NCBI RefSeq assembly: GCF_003115775.1
Contig: NZ_QEES01000003.1
Location: forward strand, 62,001-126,000
DNA length: 64,000 nt
Direction of reading: 5' to 3'
Origin: Cellulomonas sp. WB94
GTDB taxonomy: Bacteria > Actinomycetota > Actinomycetes > Actinomycetales > Cellulomonadaceae
The number at the start of each line of letters is the position of its first letter. Position 1 is the stretch's first letter. The translations under genes were made by a program, and so were the position numbers. Below the pieces are notes generated by a model. That model did no database searches. It saw nothing but the letters and a program-made list of their open reading frames with translations, and had not been told where the DNA came from. This document shows, piece by piece, positions 35,401 to 47,005 of this stretch.

Positions 35401-35418
35401 TGCGGCGACGATGCCGCA
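35401..35418 (-). promoter_or_regulatory. Hairpin in the dxs 5' leader
   Basis: TGCGGC (35401-35406) and GCCGCA (35413-35418) form a 6-bp stem about 13-30 nt before the dxs start. A -10-like TAGAGT (minus strand, about 35449-35454) lies upstream. It may be only a small leader fold. Confidence 0.3.
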
Positions 35419-35460
35419 CGTCGCAGTTGCCCCGTGGCAGCCGTCCTACTCTAGAACTCG

Positions 35461-36584
35461 TCACGCTCCCGCGCCCGCGCCATGGGCGGCGAGGTCGCGC
35501 AGCGCCCTGCCCCCGTCGACCACCGCGCGGTACATCCGCACGTAGCCGCGTGCCATCACCGGTAGGTCGAAGCACTCCTCGGCACGGGACCGGCAGTCTG
35601 CGGGATCGATCCCGGACACGGCGTCGATCGCCTCGACGAGCTCGTCGTAGGTGTCGACGACCAGGCCCGTCACACCGTCGAGCACGACCTCGGGGACGCT
35701 CCCCCGGCGCATCGCGACGACCGGCGTGCCGCAGGCCATGGCCTCCACCATCACCATCCCGAACGGCTCCTCCCACTGGATGGGGAAGACCAGCGCGCGC
35801 GCCCCGCGAGCAGCTCCCGCTTGGCCCTGGCATCCGCCTCGCCGACGTACTCGACCCCCGCCCACAGCCTGGGCGTGATCTCCCGGGCGAAGAACTCCTT
35901 CTCGTCCGGCTCGTTGAGCTTGCCGGCGAGCACGATCGGGCTGCCCGCGGCGCGCGCCGCATCGATGGCGAGCTGGGGTCCCTTCTCGTTGCTGAACCGG
36001 CCGAGCCACAGGACGTACCCGTCGTTGTCCGCGCGGAACGGGTAGGACGACACGTCCACGGCGTTGTGAACGGTGCCGAGCCAGTCGAGCTCGCTGTTCG
36101 CCCGCCGCTGCGCGTCGGAGATCGCGATGAGTCCCACGGTGCCCCCGAGGCGCCGGTAGTAGTCGGCGTGGAACCCGGTCACGGGTCCGTGCGCTGTGAT
36201 CACCGTCGGCGCGACCCGGCCGCGCGCGAGCAGCGGGCCGGCGATCGTGTGGTCGTGCACCACGTCGACAGCGAGGTCCATGAACGCCTCCGCGGTCGCC
36301 GCGGCGTTGATGACCTCGGGGAGCGGGTCGCCCAGGGACTCGGTCGGAGGCGTGCCGAAAACCTGCACGAAGCGGTGGGCGGCCGTGCGGTTCTCGCCCG
36401 AGCCGACGAGGGTCACCTCGTGCCCGAGCAGCGTCAGCTGGTTGACGAGGTCCGCGACGACGGACTCGATGCCGCCGTACGCTCGCGGCGGCAGCCCGAA
36501 CCACGGCGGCGCCACCATCCCGATCCGCAGCGAGCCGAGCGGCTCCGTTCCCTGAGGCAGCTTGCTCGCGAGGTCGACAGTCAT
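35461..36584 (-). pseudogene. GT4 glycosyltransferase broken by a one-base deletion
   Basis: The start (ATG 36584, AGGAGG upstream at about 36590-36595) opens a GT-B glycosyltransferase: IGMVAPPWFGLPPRAYGGIE, then WLGRFSNEKGPQLAIDAA in the second domain. At about 35793-35805 the frame changes. The N-terminal frame reads ...RELLAGRARW and ends soon after. The adjoining frame continues ALVFPIQWEEPFGMVMVEAMACGTPVVA, the conserved GT4 donor-site region. One more G in the GGGG run (35802-35805, minus strand) would restore LAGARALVFPIQW and a 374-residue protein. It may be a true pseudogene or a consensus error. It diverges from a glucosidase gene, and the two may form a pair. Confidence 0.85.
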
Positions 36585-36747
36585 GATGGCCCTCCTGTCA
36601 CCGTGCATACGCGGCGTATGCGTGGCACCGGCGCACAGCGTCCCCAGCCTCGTTGCTCGCCGACGCCGACGTCGGGTTCTGTGTAGGTAGGCTAATCCGG
36701 ACAGTTCGTCCTCGCCTGACGTCGCGTCGCAAGAGAGCTGGGGCACG

Positions 36748-38907
36748 ATGGACACCCCGTCGTTCACACCGTTCGGACTGACCGACGACGCCCAGCTGCC
36801 CCTTCCCCCCGGCACGGTGGCGAGCCTCGTCGAGGGCTCGTCCTTCTGTGCGAGCTCGCCGAACGGTGACATCGAGCCCGGGGAGCAGCAGGGGCTGTTC
36901 GTCCGTGACACCCGGTTGATCTCGGAGTGGCGGCTGCTGGTCGACGGGGCACCGCTGCAGCCGCTCGCGACCGTTCCCGCAGAGCCCTTCGAGGGAACGT
37001 TCGTCTGCCGCGCCGCCCCCCGCCCAGGACATGACGACGCGACAGTGATCGTGCACCGCCGCCGGTTCGTGAGCGCGGGCATGCGCGAGGACGTGACCGT
37101 GCGCAACTACGGCACGGAGACCGCCGGGCTACGGCTGACCCTGGAGGTGGATGCGGACTTCGCCGACCTCTTCCAGGTCAAGGAGGCCCGTGGCGTGACC
37201 CGTCGAGCACATGTCCAGCACAACGCGGCGGGCAGCGATCTGCACTTCTGGTTCGAGCACGAGGGGGTGCGCCGCGGCGTGCGCATCTCGGCTCCGGGTG
37301 CCGAGGCCGCATCCCGCATCGTGTCGTTCCGGGTCGTGGCCCCCGCCCAGGGCAGCTGGACGACGACGATCGAGGTGCTGCCGAGCCTCGGGGGCTCCGA
37401 GCTCGAGGCCGCCTTCCCGGCCCACCTGCCCGTCGAGAGCGCCGCCGCGGCCGTGCGGATGCGGAGCTGGCGCGACACGGTGCCGCGCATCACGGTGGAG
37501 AACCGCCTGTTCCAGCTCGCGCTCGACCAGAGCGAGCGGGATCTCGGTGCACTGCGGATCGTCGACCTCGCTCACCCGGAGGACGACGTCGTCGCCGCCG
37601 GGGCCCCCTGGTTCATGGCGTTGTTCGGCCGCGACTCGTTGATCGCGAGCTGGATGGCCGTGTCGGTCGCGCCGAACCTCGCGCTCGGGACCTTGCGCAC
37701 GCTCGCCCGCATGCAGGGCAAGCGCGTCGACCCGATGACCGAGGAGGAGCCCGGTCGGATCCTGCACGAGGTGCGGGTGGGTATCGACCTGACCCTCGCG
37801 CTCGGCGGGGAGTCCGTCTACTACGGCTCGATCGACTCGACCCCGCTCTTCGTCATGCTGGTGGACGAGGCCGCGCGGTGGGGCGTGCCGATGGCGGACG
37901 TCGCCGCGCTGATGCCCGCCGTCGACGCGGCCCTCGACTGGATGCGCGACTACGGCGACCGGGACGGCGACGGCTTCCTCGAGTACGGGCGCAGCACAGA
38001 CCGGGGGCTGCTGCACCAGGGCTGGAAGGACAGCCACGACGGCATCTCGTTCGCCGACGGCACCCTCGCGGTGCCGCCCATCGCCCTCGCGGAGGTCCAG
38101 GGCTACGCGTACAGCGCCTACCGTGCGCGAGCGCACCTTGCGGGCCTGCTCGGTGACCCGGCCGGAGTGAAGGCCTGGACGGCACGCGCCGCGGAGCTGC
38201 GCGCGGCGTTCGACAGGGCGTTCTGGATCCCGGACAAGCAGAGGTTCGCGCTCGCGCTCGACCACGACAAGCGCCAGGTCGACTCCTTGGTCTCGAACAT
38301 GGGTCAGTGCCTGTGGTCCGGGATCGTCCTGCCCGAGCGGGCTCCGGCGGTCGCCGCGGCGCTGCTCTCACCGGACCTCTTCACCGGGTTCGGCATCCGG
38401 ACGCTCGGCGTCGGGATGGCGATGCACAACCCGGTCAGCTATCACAACGGGTCGGTGTGGCCGCACGACACGGCCCTCGCGGCCTCAGGGCTCGCCCGGT
38501 ACGGGTTCGTGGACGAGTGCCTCGAGGTCGTGGACGGGCTCCTCGACGCGTCGGCCGCCTTCGGGAGCCGGCTCCCCGAGCTGTTCTGCGGTTTCGACCG
38601 ACGGGACACCGGCTTCCCCGTGCCGTACCCCGCGGCGTGCACCCCCCAGGCCTGGGCGGCCGCCGCGCCGTTCCAGCTGCTGCGCACGCTGCTCCGGCTC
38701 GACCCGTGCGTGCCGCACCACACGATCCACGTGTCCCCGGCCCCGCCGTCGCTCGGCCATGTGCGCATGGACGGCGTCCCGTTCGCCGACACCCGTCTGT
38801 CCATCGAGGTGGACACGACGGACGTGCACGTCGAAGGGCTCCCTCCGGGCGCACGCGTGACCCGTGCGCCGGAGGATCACGGGTGCGACCGCTTCTCGCC
38901 GTTGTGA
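36748..38907 (+). CDS. Glycogen-debranching-type amylo-alpha-1,6-glucosidase family protein
   Basis: A 719-residue two-domain protein. Residues about 20-215 form the glycogen debranching N-terminal beta domain (SSFCASSPNGDIEPGEQQGLFVRDTR in part). The rest is an (alpha/alpha)6 toroid (GAPWFMALFGRDSLIASWMA, QGWKDSHDGISFADG, NPVSYHNGSVWPHDTALAA), where E/D residues of the GRDS and HNGSVWPHD motifs are candidate catalytic residues. Related proteins include GH15/GH63-like and mannosylglycerate-hydrolase-like enzymes, so the natural substrate is uncertain. Divergence from a GT4 gene across 163 bp suggests a shared glycan or compatible-solute function. Confidence 0.85.
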   Translation: MDTPSFTPFGLTDDAQLPLPPGTVASLVEGSSFCASSPNGDIEPGEQQGLFVRDTRLISEWRLLVDGAPLQPLATVPAEPFEGTFVCRAAPRPGHDDATVIVHRRRFVSAGMREDVTVRNYGTETAGLRLTLEVDADFADLFQVKEARGVTRRAHVQHNAAGSDLHFWFEHEGVRRGVRISAPGAEAASRIVSFRVVAPAQGSWTTTIEVLPSLGGSELEAAFPAHLPVESAAAAVRMRSWRDTVPRITVENRLFQLALDQSERDLGALRIVDLAHPEDDVVAAGAPWFMALFGRDSLIASWMAVSVAPNLALGTLRTLARMQGKRVDPMTEEEPGRILHEVRVGIDLTLALGGESVYYGSIDSTPLFVMLVDEAARWGVPMADVAALMPAVDAALDWMRDYGDRDGDGFLEYGRSTDRGLLHQGWKDSHDGISFADGTLAVPPIALAEVQGYAYSAYRARAHLAGLLGDPAGVKAWTARAAELRAAFDRAFWIPDKQRFALALDHDKRQVDSLVSNMGQCLWSGIVLPERAPAVAAALLSPDLFTGFGIRTLGVGMAMHNPVSYHNGSVWPHDTALAASGLARYGFVDECLEVVDGLLDASAAFGSRLPELFCGFDRRDTGFPVPYPAACTPQAWAAAAPFQLLRTLLRLDPCVPHHTIHVSPAPPSLGHVRMDGVPFADTRLSIEVDTTDVHVEGLPPGARVTRAPEDHGCDRFSPL

Positions 38908-38914
38908 CGCCTCG

Positions 38915-38920
38915 TACCCT
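38915..38920 (+). promoter_or_regulatory. -10 element of guaB1 (leaderless)
   Basis: TACCCT ends 6 nt before the ATG at 38927, in the 19-nt gap after the glucosidase gene; it suggests an independent leaderless transcript. Confidence 0.5.
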
Positions 38921-38923
38921 TGA

Positions 38924-41070
<2,147 letters not shown>

Positions 41071-41097
41071 CACCGTCCGACCCCCAGGAGGCCCGCG

Positions 41098-41988
41098 ATG
41101 CCCGGCACGCCGCCCGCCGAGGTCGACGTCACTGTCGACCTCGTGCGCCGACTGCTGCGGGGCCAGCACCCCGACCTGGCCGAGCTGCCCCTGCGGGTCG
41201 TGGCGAACGGCTGGGACAACGTGACGCTACGGCTCGGCGACGCGCTCGCCGTGCGGGTGCCTCGCCGCGCAATGGCCGCGCAGCTCGTCCGCCACGAGCA
41301 GCGGTGGCTGCCCGTGCTTGCTCCGAGGCTCGGTGTCGACATCCCGGTCCCGGTGCGGATCGGTCACCCGGCCGACGAGATGCCGTGGGGCTGGAGCGTC
41401 GTGCCGTGGTTCGCCGGCACGATGGTGGCGAGCGTGCCGGTCGCTGCCCGCAGCACGCTCGCACGGCCGCTCGCCGAGGTGCTCGCGCGCCTGCACGCTC
41501 CGGCACCCGACGACGCGCCGTCGAACCCGGTTCGGGGAGTCTCGCTGCGCACCCGCGACGACGCCGTGCGCGCCCGGCTCGATGCCGGCCACGTCCCCGG
41601 AGCGCACCGAGTCGGCCGGCTGTGGGACGAGCTGCTGGACACCCCGAGCTGGGCCGGCCCGGCACTGTGGATCCATGGCGACCCGCACCCGCTGAACCTC
41701 CTCGCGGGCGCTGACGGGGGCCTGGGCGCGATCCTCGACTTCGGGGACGTCACAGCCGGCGACCCGGCCACGGACCTGGCGACCGTCTGGATGACGTTCG
41801 ATGCCGCGGGCCGCGAGGAGTTCCGGGCGACCACGACCACGCTCAGCGGGACCGACCCGCACACCTGGCGGCGGGCGCGCGGCTGGGCGCTGTCCTTCGC
41901 GACGGTGTTCCTCGCGCACGGCGACGACGAGCCGCTCATGCGCCACATCGGCGAGCACACCTTGCGCGAGGTCCTCGCCGGCGACTGA
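41098..41988 (+). CDS. APH-fold aminoglycoside/choline kinase family protein
   Basis: A 296-residue phosphotransferase of the APH superfamily. Brenner-type catalytic motif WIHGDPHPLNLL (about residues 195-206) and the metal-binding ILDFGDVTAGDPATDLA (about 215-231) are clear. The N-lobe with VVANGWDNVTLRLGDALAVRVPRR supplies the nucleotide loop and lysine-like site. Such chromosomal genes phosphorylate small molecules; drug resistance should not be assumed. AGGAGG (about 41087-41092) precedes the ATG. It lies 27 nt after the Nudix stop, probably the third operon gene. Confidence 0.88.
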   Translation: MPGTPPAEVDVTVDLVRRLLRGQHPDLAELPLRVVANGWDNVTLRLGDALAVRVPRRAMAAQLVRHEQRWLPVLAPRLGVDIPVPVRIGHPADEMPWGWSVVPWFAGTMVASVPVAARSTLARPLAEVLARLHAPAPDDAPSNPVRGVSLRTRDDAVRARLDAGHVPGAHRVGRLWDELLDTPSWAGPALWIHGDPHPLNLLAGADGGLGAILDFGDVTAGDPATDLATVWMTFDAAGREEFRATTTTLSGTDPHTWRRARGWALSFATVFLAHGDDEPLMRHIGEHTLREVLAGD

Positions 41989-42027
41989 CCCCGGGAGTCG
42001 GCCCGACGACCCGGAGCGGGGCGACGA

Positions 42028-42453
42028 CTACGCGAGGCGGCGGACCGCGGCGTACGACAGCCGCACCAGCTCGGCGAGCACCTCGAGGTCGACGTCGACC
42101 AGCCGCTTGAGGTGCAGGCTGCCCTTGCTGATCTTGTGCGGCCCGAGCGGCACGAGCATGGCGCGGTACCCGTCGGCCCCGTCGATGAGGTAGAGCGTCG
42201 TGTCCGCCTTCTTCGGCGCGAACGCGATGGCGGCGGTGTCCTCCTGGAGCCCGCTCGGGTAGCGGTACGTGTGATGGCCGAAGCCGACGACCGACGTCCC
42301 CCAGAGCACCGGCGGCTCTCCGGTGACCCGCCCGATGAGCTCGATCAGCGTGCGGGCGTCCTGCCGGCGGGCCGGGTCGGCGATCGACGCCACGAACGCC
42401 TCGACGTCCCCGCCGCGTGCCGTCCCTCTCGGGTCCTGGTCTGCCGTCGCCAT
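42028..42453 (-). CDS. DUF1801 (YdhG-like) domain protein
   Basis: A 141-residue small protein. VEAFVASIADPARRQDARTLIELI followed by GEPPVLWGTSVVGFGHHTYRYPSG is the signature of DUF1801, a fold related to iron chaperone frataxin-like YdhG proteins. The function of this branch is unknown. FAPKKADTTLYLI and KGSLHLKRLVDVDLEVLAELV complete the domain. A -10-like CAGAAT lies 6 nt before the ATG, hinting at a leaderless mRNA. It converges with the APH gene. Confidence 0.87.
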   Translation of the reverse strand: MATADQDPRGTARGGDVEAFVASIADPARRQDARTLIELIGRVTGEPPVLWGTSVVGFGHHTYRYPSGLQEDTAAIAFAPKKADTTLYLIDGADGYRAMLVPLGPHKISKGSLHLKRLVDVDLEVLAELVRLSYAAVRRLA

Positions 42454-42571
42454 GCCACGATTCTGCCAGCAGACCGCCCGCTCACCACGACAGGCGCGTG
42501 CCGTCGACGAACGACCGCCGGACCAGCTCGCCGAGGACCGCACCGTCCCCGTCCGGGCGATGCGTCTGGAC

Positions 42572-42614
42572 CCACCGGAGGGCGCCCGCACCTGGTGCGA
42601 GCGCCCTCCGGTGG
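42572..42614 (-). terminator. Strong hairpin terminator after acnA
   Basis: CCACCGGAGGGCGC (42572-42585) and GCGCCCTCCGGTGG (42601-42614) form a perfect 14-bp stem with a 15-nt loop, beginning 22 nt after the aconitase stop. No T tract follows, which is common in actinobacterial terminators. Confidence 0.8.
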
Positions 42615-42636
42615 CCCGTCCGGGCCGAGCAGCAGG

Positions 42637-45393
42637 TCAGGACGCGACGAGCGACCGGAGCACGTACTGCAGGATGCCGCCGTTGCGGTAGTAGTCGGCC
42701 TCGCCGGGGGTGTCGATCCGCAGCACCGCGTCGAACGACACCGACGCTCCGTCGGGCTTGGTCGCCGTGACGAGCAGCGTCGCGGGCGTGGTGCCCTCGT
42801 TGAGCGCCGTCACCCCCACGATGTCGAACGTCTCGGTGCCGTCGAGCCCGAGCGTCTCGGCCGACTCGCCCGCCGGGAACTGCAGCGGCAGCACACCCAT
42901 CCCGATGAGGTTGGACCGGTGGATCCGCTCGAAGCTCTCGGTGATGACGGCCTTGACCCCGAGCAACGCGGTGCCCTTGGCGGCCCAGTCGCGCGACGAC
43001 CCCGAGCCGTACTCCTTGCCGCCGAGGATGACGAGTGGGATCCCGGCCGCCTGGTAGGCCCGCGACGCGTCGTAGATCGTCGTCTGCTCATCGGTCAGCA
43101 GGTTGCGGGTGAAGCCGCCCTCGACCCCGGGCACCAGCTGGTTGCGCAGGCGGATGTTCGCGAACGTGCCGCGGATCATGACCTCGTGGTTGCCGCGACG
43201 CGAGCCGTACGAGTTGAAGTCCCGACGGTCGACGCCGTGCTCGGCGAGGTAGGCACCCGCGGGGCTGTCCGCCTTGATCGAGCCGGCGGGGCTGATGTGG
43301 TCGGTCGTGACCGAGTCGCCCAGCTTGGCCAGCACCCGCGCGCCCGTGAAGTCCGTGACCGGGGCCGGCTCGGCCGTCATTCCGTCGAAGTACGGGGGCT
43401 TGCGCACGTAGGTCGAGTCGGGGTCCCACGCGAACGTGTCGCCGACCGGGGTCGGTAGCGCGCGCCACTGCTCGTCGCCCGTGAAGACGTCGGCGTAGTC
43501 CTTCGTGAACATGTCCCGGTCGATCGACGCGTCGATCGTCGCCTGGACCTCCTCGGCCGTCGGCCAGATGTCCCGCAGGAACACGGGTGTGCCGTCCTCG
43601 GCGCGGCCCAGCGGCTCGTGGTCGAAGTCGAACTCCATCGTGCCGGCGAGCGCGTAGGCGATGACGAGCGGCGGCGAGGCGAGGTAGTTCATCTTGATGT
43701 CGGGGTTGATGCGACCCTCGAAGTTCCGGTTGCCGGACAGCACCGAGACGACCGCGAGGTCGTGCGTGTTGACGGCGGCGGAGACCTTCTCGTCGAGCGG
43801 GCCGGAGTTTCCGATGCAGGTCGTGCAGCCGTAGCCGACCAGGTGATAGCCGAGCTTCTCGAGGTACGGCCACAGGCCGGCCTTCTCGTAGTAGTTCGTG
43901 ACGACCTGCGACCCCGGAGCCATCGACGTCTTGACCCAGGGCTTGGCCGTGAGGCCCTTCTCGACGGCCTTCTTCGCGAGGAGGCCGGCGGCGAGCATGA
44001 CCGACGGGTTCGACGTGTTGGTGCACGACGTGATCGAGGCGATCGCGACGGCGCCGTGGAACAGGTCGAAGGTCCGGCCGGTCGTGTCCGTGACGTGAAC
44101 GGTGCGCTGTGTGGACGCCCGGATCGCCGGCGAGTCGGAGGCCGGGAAGGACTCCTCCTCCGCCTCGTCGACCGTGTCCCGCACCTCGGGCGCATAGGTC
44201 GGCAGGTCGCGCTCGAACGCGGCCTTGGCATGCGTGAGCTCGATGCGGTCCTGGGGGCGCTTCGGGCCGGCGATCGACGGGACGACCGTCGACAGGTCGA
44301 GCTCGAGGTACTCCGAGAAGAGCGGCTCGACGTAGCCCGCGGCCGTCGGATCGAGCCAGAGGCCCTGCTCCTTGGCGTACGCCTCGACGAGGGCGATCTG
44401 CTCGTACGAGCGCCCCGTGAGGCGCAGGTAGTCCATCGTCACCGAGTCGATCGGGAAGATCGCGGCCGTCGACCCGAACTCCGGGCTCATGTTGCCGATG
44501 GTGGCGCGGTTCGCGAGCGGCACCCCAGCGACCCCCTCGCCGTAGAACTCGACGAACTTGCCGACCACGCCGTGCTGGCGCAGCTGCTGGGTGATCGTCA
44601 GGACGACGTCGGTCGCGGTGACCCCGGCGGGGATCGCACCCGACAGCTTGAAGCCGACGACGCGCGGGATGAGCATCGACACCGGCTGGCCGAGCATGGC
44701 CGCCTCCGCCTCGATGCCGCCGACGCCCCAGCCGAGCACGCCGAGCCCGTTGACCATCGTGGTGTGCGAGTCGGTGCCGACGCACGTGTCCGGGTAGGCG
44801 CGCAGCACGCCGTCGACCTCACGGGTCATGACCGTGCGGGCGAGGTACTCGATGTTGACCTGGTGCACGATCCCGGTGCCGGGCGGGACGACCTTGAAGT
44901 CGTCGAACGCCGTCTGCCCCCAGCGCAGGAACTGGTAGCGCTCACGGTTGCGCTGGTACTCGAGGTCGACGTTCCGGGCGAACGCGTCGGCCCGGCCGGC
45001 CACGTCGATCTGCACCGAGTGGTCGATGACGAGCTCGGCGGGCGCCAGGGGGTTGATCCTGCTCGGGTCCCCGCCCAGCTCGGCGACAGCCTCCCGCATC
45101 GTCGCGAGGTCGACGACGCACGGGACGCCGGTGAAGTCCTGCATGATCACGCGCGCGGGCGTGAACTGGATCTCGGTGTCCGGCTGCGCGTCGGGGTCCC
45201 ACGCCGCGATCGCGCGCACGTGGTCGGCGGTGGTGTTCAGGCCGTCCTCGGTACGCAGCAGGTTCTCGGCAAGGATCTTGAGGCTGTACGGCAGGCGTGC
45301 GACGCCGGGGACGGCCGCGAGCCGGAAGATCTCGTAGGACGCATCACCGACCTCGAGCGTGCCCTTCGACCCGAAACTGTCGACGCTGCTCAC
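42637..45393 (-). CDS. acnA: Aconitate hydratase A
   Basis: A 918-residue monomeric aconitase (IRP1/AcnA type) interconverting citrate and isocitrate. Cluster cysteines are C457 ([12 protein letters not shown]), C523 and C526 ([11 protein letters not shown]). Swivel-domain motif [15 protein letters not shown] and the closing [24 protein letters not shown] are family-typical. GTG start with AAGGAG about 6 nt upstream; homologues begin near here. A 26-bp palindrome lies about 90 nt upstream and a strong terminator follows, so it is a single-gene unit with its own control. Confidence 0.97.
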   Translation of the reverse strand: MSSVDSFGSKGTLEVGDASYEIFRLAAVPGVARLPYSLKILAENLLRTEDGLNTTADHVRAIAAWDPDAQPDTEIQFTPARVIMQDFTGVPCVVDLATMREAVAELGGDPSRINPLAPAELVIDHSVQIDVAGRADAFARNVDLEYQRNRERYQFLRWGQTAFDDFKVVPPGTGIVHQVNIEYLARTVMTREVDGVLRAYPDTCVGTDSHTTMVNGLGVLGWGVGGIEAEAAMLGQPVSMLIPRVVGFKLSGAIPAGVTATDVVLTITQQLRQHGVVGKFVEFYGEGVAGVPLANRATIGNMSPEFGSTAAIFPIDSVTMDYLRLTGRSYEQIALVEAYAKEQGLWLDPTAAGYVEPLFSEYLELDLSTVVPSIAGPKRPQDRIELTHAKAAFERDLPTYAPEVRDTVDEAEEESFPASDSPAIRASTQRTVHVTDTTGRTFDLFHGAVAIASITSCTNTSNPSVMLAAGLLAKKAVEKGLTAKPWVKTSMAPGSQVVTNYYEKAGLWPYLEKLGYHLVGYGCTTCIGNSGPLDEKVSAAVNTHDLAVVSVLSGNRNFEGRINPDIKMNYLASPPLVIAYALAGTMEFDFDHEPLGRAEDGTPVFLRDIWPTAEEVQATIDASIDRDMFTKDYADVFTGDEQWRALPTPVGDTFAWDPDSTYVRKPPYFDGMTAEPAPVTDFTGARVLAKLGDSVTTDHISPAGSIKADSPAGAYLAEHGVDRRDFNSYGSRRGNHEVMIRGTFANIRLRNQLVPGVEGGFTRNLLTDEQTTIYDASRAYQAAGIPLVILGGKEYGSGSSRDWAAKGTALLGVKAVITESFERIHRSNLIGMGVLPLQFPAGESAETLGLDGTETFDIVGVTALNEGTTPATLLVTATKPDGASVSFDAVLRIDTPGEADYYRNGGILQYVLRSLVAS

Positions 45394-45481
45394 TGTGGCT
45401 CCTTCGCTGGGCGGGCGTACCGACGGTGGCGTCCCGCCGGGACAGGGTGGCGGTCGCCGCCGGACCGTGCCGGCACGACGT

Positions 45482-45507
45482 CATGTATCTCGATGTCAAG
45501 ATACATG
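45482..45507. promoter_or_regulatory. 26-bp palindromic operator upstream of acnA
   Basis: CATGTATCT (45482-45490) and AGATACATG (45499-45507) are perfect 9-bp arms about an 8-bp centre. The site is strikingly AT-rich. On the minus strand it contains TTGACA, and TAACAT lies at its upstream edge, so a bound protein would block the acnA promoter. It does not fit the DtxR/IdeR iron box. Confidence 0.65.
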
Positions 45508-45553
45508 TTAGCGGGTCAGGTCGTGCTGGGCGACACGCCACCGACCCCGCAGG

Positions 45554-45772
45554 TCAGCTGTGCGACGCGCCCTTGGCGGACTTGGCTGCTTTGGCTGCCT
45601 TGGCGGCCTCTGCCTCCGCCGCGACGGCCTCGGCCGCCTTCCGCTCGAACTCCACGGCCCGCTGGTGCGCGCGGGCGTCGTACTCCGGCGTGCCCTGCTT
45701 GAACAGCTCCTCGCTCGCGACCCGGCTCGCCTCGGCGAGCCGCTGCGCGGCCTCGTGCTCGTGGTCGGTCAT
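45554..45772 (-). CDS. Small Ala/Lys-tailed hypothetical protein
   Basis: A 72-residue protein. The first half is charged and helical (MTDHEHEAAQRLAEASRVAS), the second half a long helix ending in AKAAKAAKSAKGAS, an Ala/Lys repeat like tails of bacterial histone-like proteins. No known domain is recognised. A Shine-Dalgarno (GGAGGGA) is about 11 nt upstream, and TACCGT (minus strand of 45829-45834) may be the -10. It ends 46 nt before the acnA palindrome. The composition and codon use suggest it is real. Confidence 0.6.
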   Translation of the reverse strand: MTDHEHEAAQRLAEASRVASEELFKQGTPEYDARAHQRAVEFERKAAEAVAAEAEAAKAAKAAKSAKGASHS

Positions 45773-45889
45773 CGTCGTCGACTCCCTCCGTCCGGGCCAC
45801 CGCGGCCCGGCGCACCACCACGGTAGGCCGCCGGACCGTCTGTCGCGAGGCCTGGCGGCTGCGGCGCCGGCCGTGCACCCGCGCCGCTG

Positions 45890-46878
45890 TCAGGCGGGCT
45901 CGCGGACCCAGCTGTCGATCCGGTGGCTGCGCGTCGGGAGCAGCCCTCGGTACATGGCGTTCGCCTCCGCGTGCCACCCGGTGGCGGTGGCGTGTGCCAC
46001 GCCTCGTTCCGCCAGCAGGTCGAGGCACGCGGCCACCGCAGCCGTCGCCAGGCCCAGCCCGCGCGAGCCGGGTCGCGTGCCGACGCCCTCGATGACCGCC
46101 GGCGCTCCCGATCCCGGGACGTACCCGAAGCACGTCGCCACGTCGATCCCGTGCGGCGCGATCACCGCGAGGTCGAGCTCGGGACAGTAACCCGGCAGGT
46201 CCGCGCGCGGGTAGGTCGCGTCCTTCGGCACCAGGTCCTCGCCGAGGAACGCCTGGGCCATGCACGCGAGCCGAGCGCGGCGGCCGCCGGTATGCAGGAT
46301 GTCGCGCACCGTGTAGCCGGGGGCAGGACGACGCGCCTCGGGGGCGTCGTGCTGAGCTCGTGGATCGTCCCGACGCCGGCCTCGCCCGGCCGGAAGCCCA
46401 GGCGCCGCAGCGCGTCCTCGTGGACGTCACCGACGACGGCGTGCGTGCGCGCAGCGCCGCCCTCGCCCCACGTGCTCACGGCATCGGACACGACGGTCTC
46501 GGCGACGTCGACCCACGCCGGGTGGACGACGACGTCGAACGTCGGTCCCGGTCGCTCGTGGACGGCGATCGCGACGATGACGCCGTGGCCGTCGCGCCAG
46601 ACCCGGACGTTCTGGCTGAGGTGGTCAGGGTCGCCAGCGCGCCGCGCGAGCGCGTCCACGCCCCACCACACGTTCCAGCGCGTCGAGTCCCAGCAGACAG
46701 GGCGCGCGAGCAGGACCGTCGCGGCATCGAGGAAGGTCGCGATCTCGGCGCGGAGGGCGGGCGTGTCGAGGATGCCCGCGTCGCGGGCGACATCGCCGTA
46801 CCCCGGGACCTCCACCGATGTGCCGCGACGGTCGTCGTCGGTGTCGTGCGAGATCACGCCGGTGGCATCTGTCCCCAT
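45890..46878 (-). pseudogene. GNAT acetyltransferase broken by a one-base deletion
   Basis: The first frame (ATG 46878) encodes an N-terminal GNAT-like half: NVRVWRDGHGVIVAIAVHERPG, then AVVGDVHEDALRRLGFRPGE. At the GGGGG run 46319-46323 (plus strand) the frame shifts. The second frame carries the linker and the acetyl-CoA-binding half: GVGTRPGSRGLGLATAAVAACLDLLAERG, with the R/Q-x-x-G-x-G/A motif. One extra C in the minus-strand run would read LPPGYTVRDIL and give about 329 residues. The substrate is unknown. A true mutation or a consensus error are both possible. Confidence 0.82.
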
Positions 46879-46913
46879 GCTTCGAGGATGCCCGCGCGGG
46901 CGGCGACGGGGCG

Positions 46914-46927
46914 GGGACCTTCGTCCG
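46914..46927. promoter_or_regulatory. DosR/DevR-like box near the GNAT gene
   Basis: GGGACCTTCGTCCG shares ten of ten leading bases with the box at 10495. It lies 36-49 nt upstream of the GNAT ATG on the minus strand. Confidence 0.35.
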
Positions 46928-47005
46928 TCTACCGCTCCGTAGCGCTGTCGCGGCTCGTGAGCCTCACCACACCCGAGCCCGTCGAGCGCGGACGGCCACC
47001 CACGA

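Noticed and set aside
41098-41988. Calling the APH-fold gene an antibiotic-resistance determinant.
   Set aside because: Chromosomal APH-fold kinases act on many small molecules. There is no mobile element or resistance context here.
42483-42615. A minus-strand open stretch between acnA and the DUF1801 gene that ends in a plausible peptide (...LVRRSFVDGTRLSW).
   Set aside because: It has no start codon after the acnA stop and runs through the strong terminator hairpin. It might be a remnant of a gene's 3' end, but nothing supports it as a CDS.
45482-45507. Reading the acnA palindrome as a DtxR/IdeR iron box.
   Set aside because: The arms CATGTATCT/AGATACATG do not fit the TTAGGTTAGSCTAACCTAA-type pattern.
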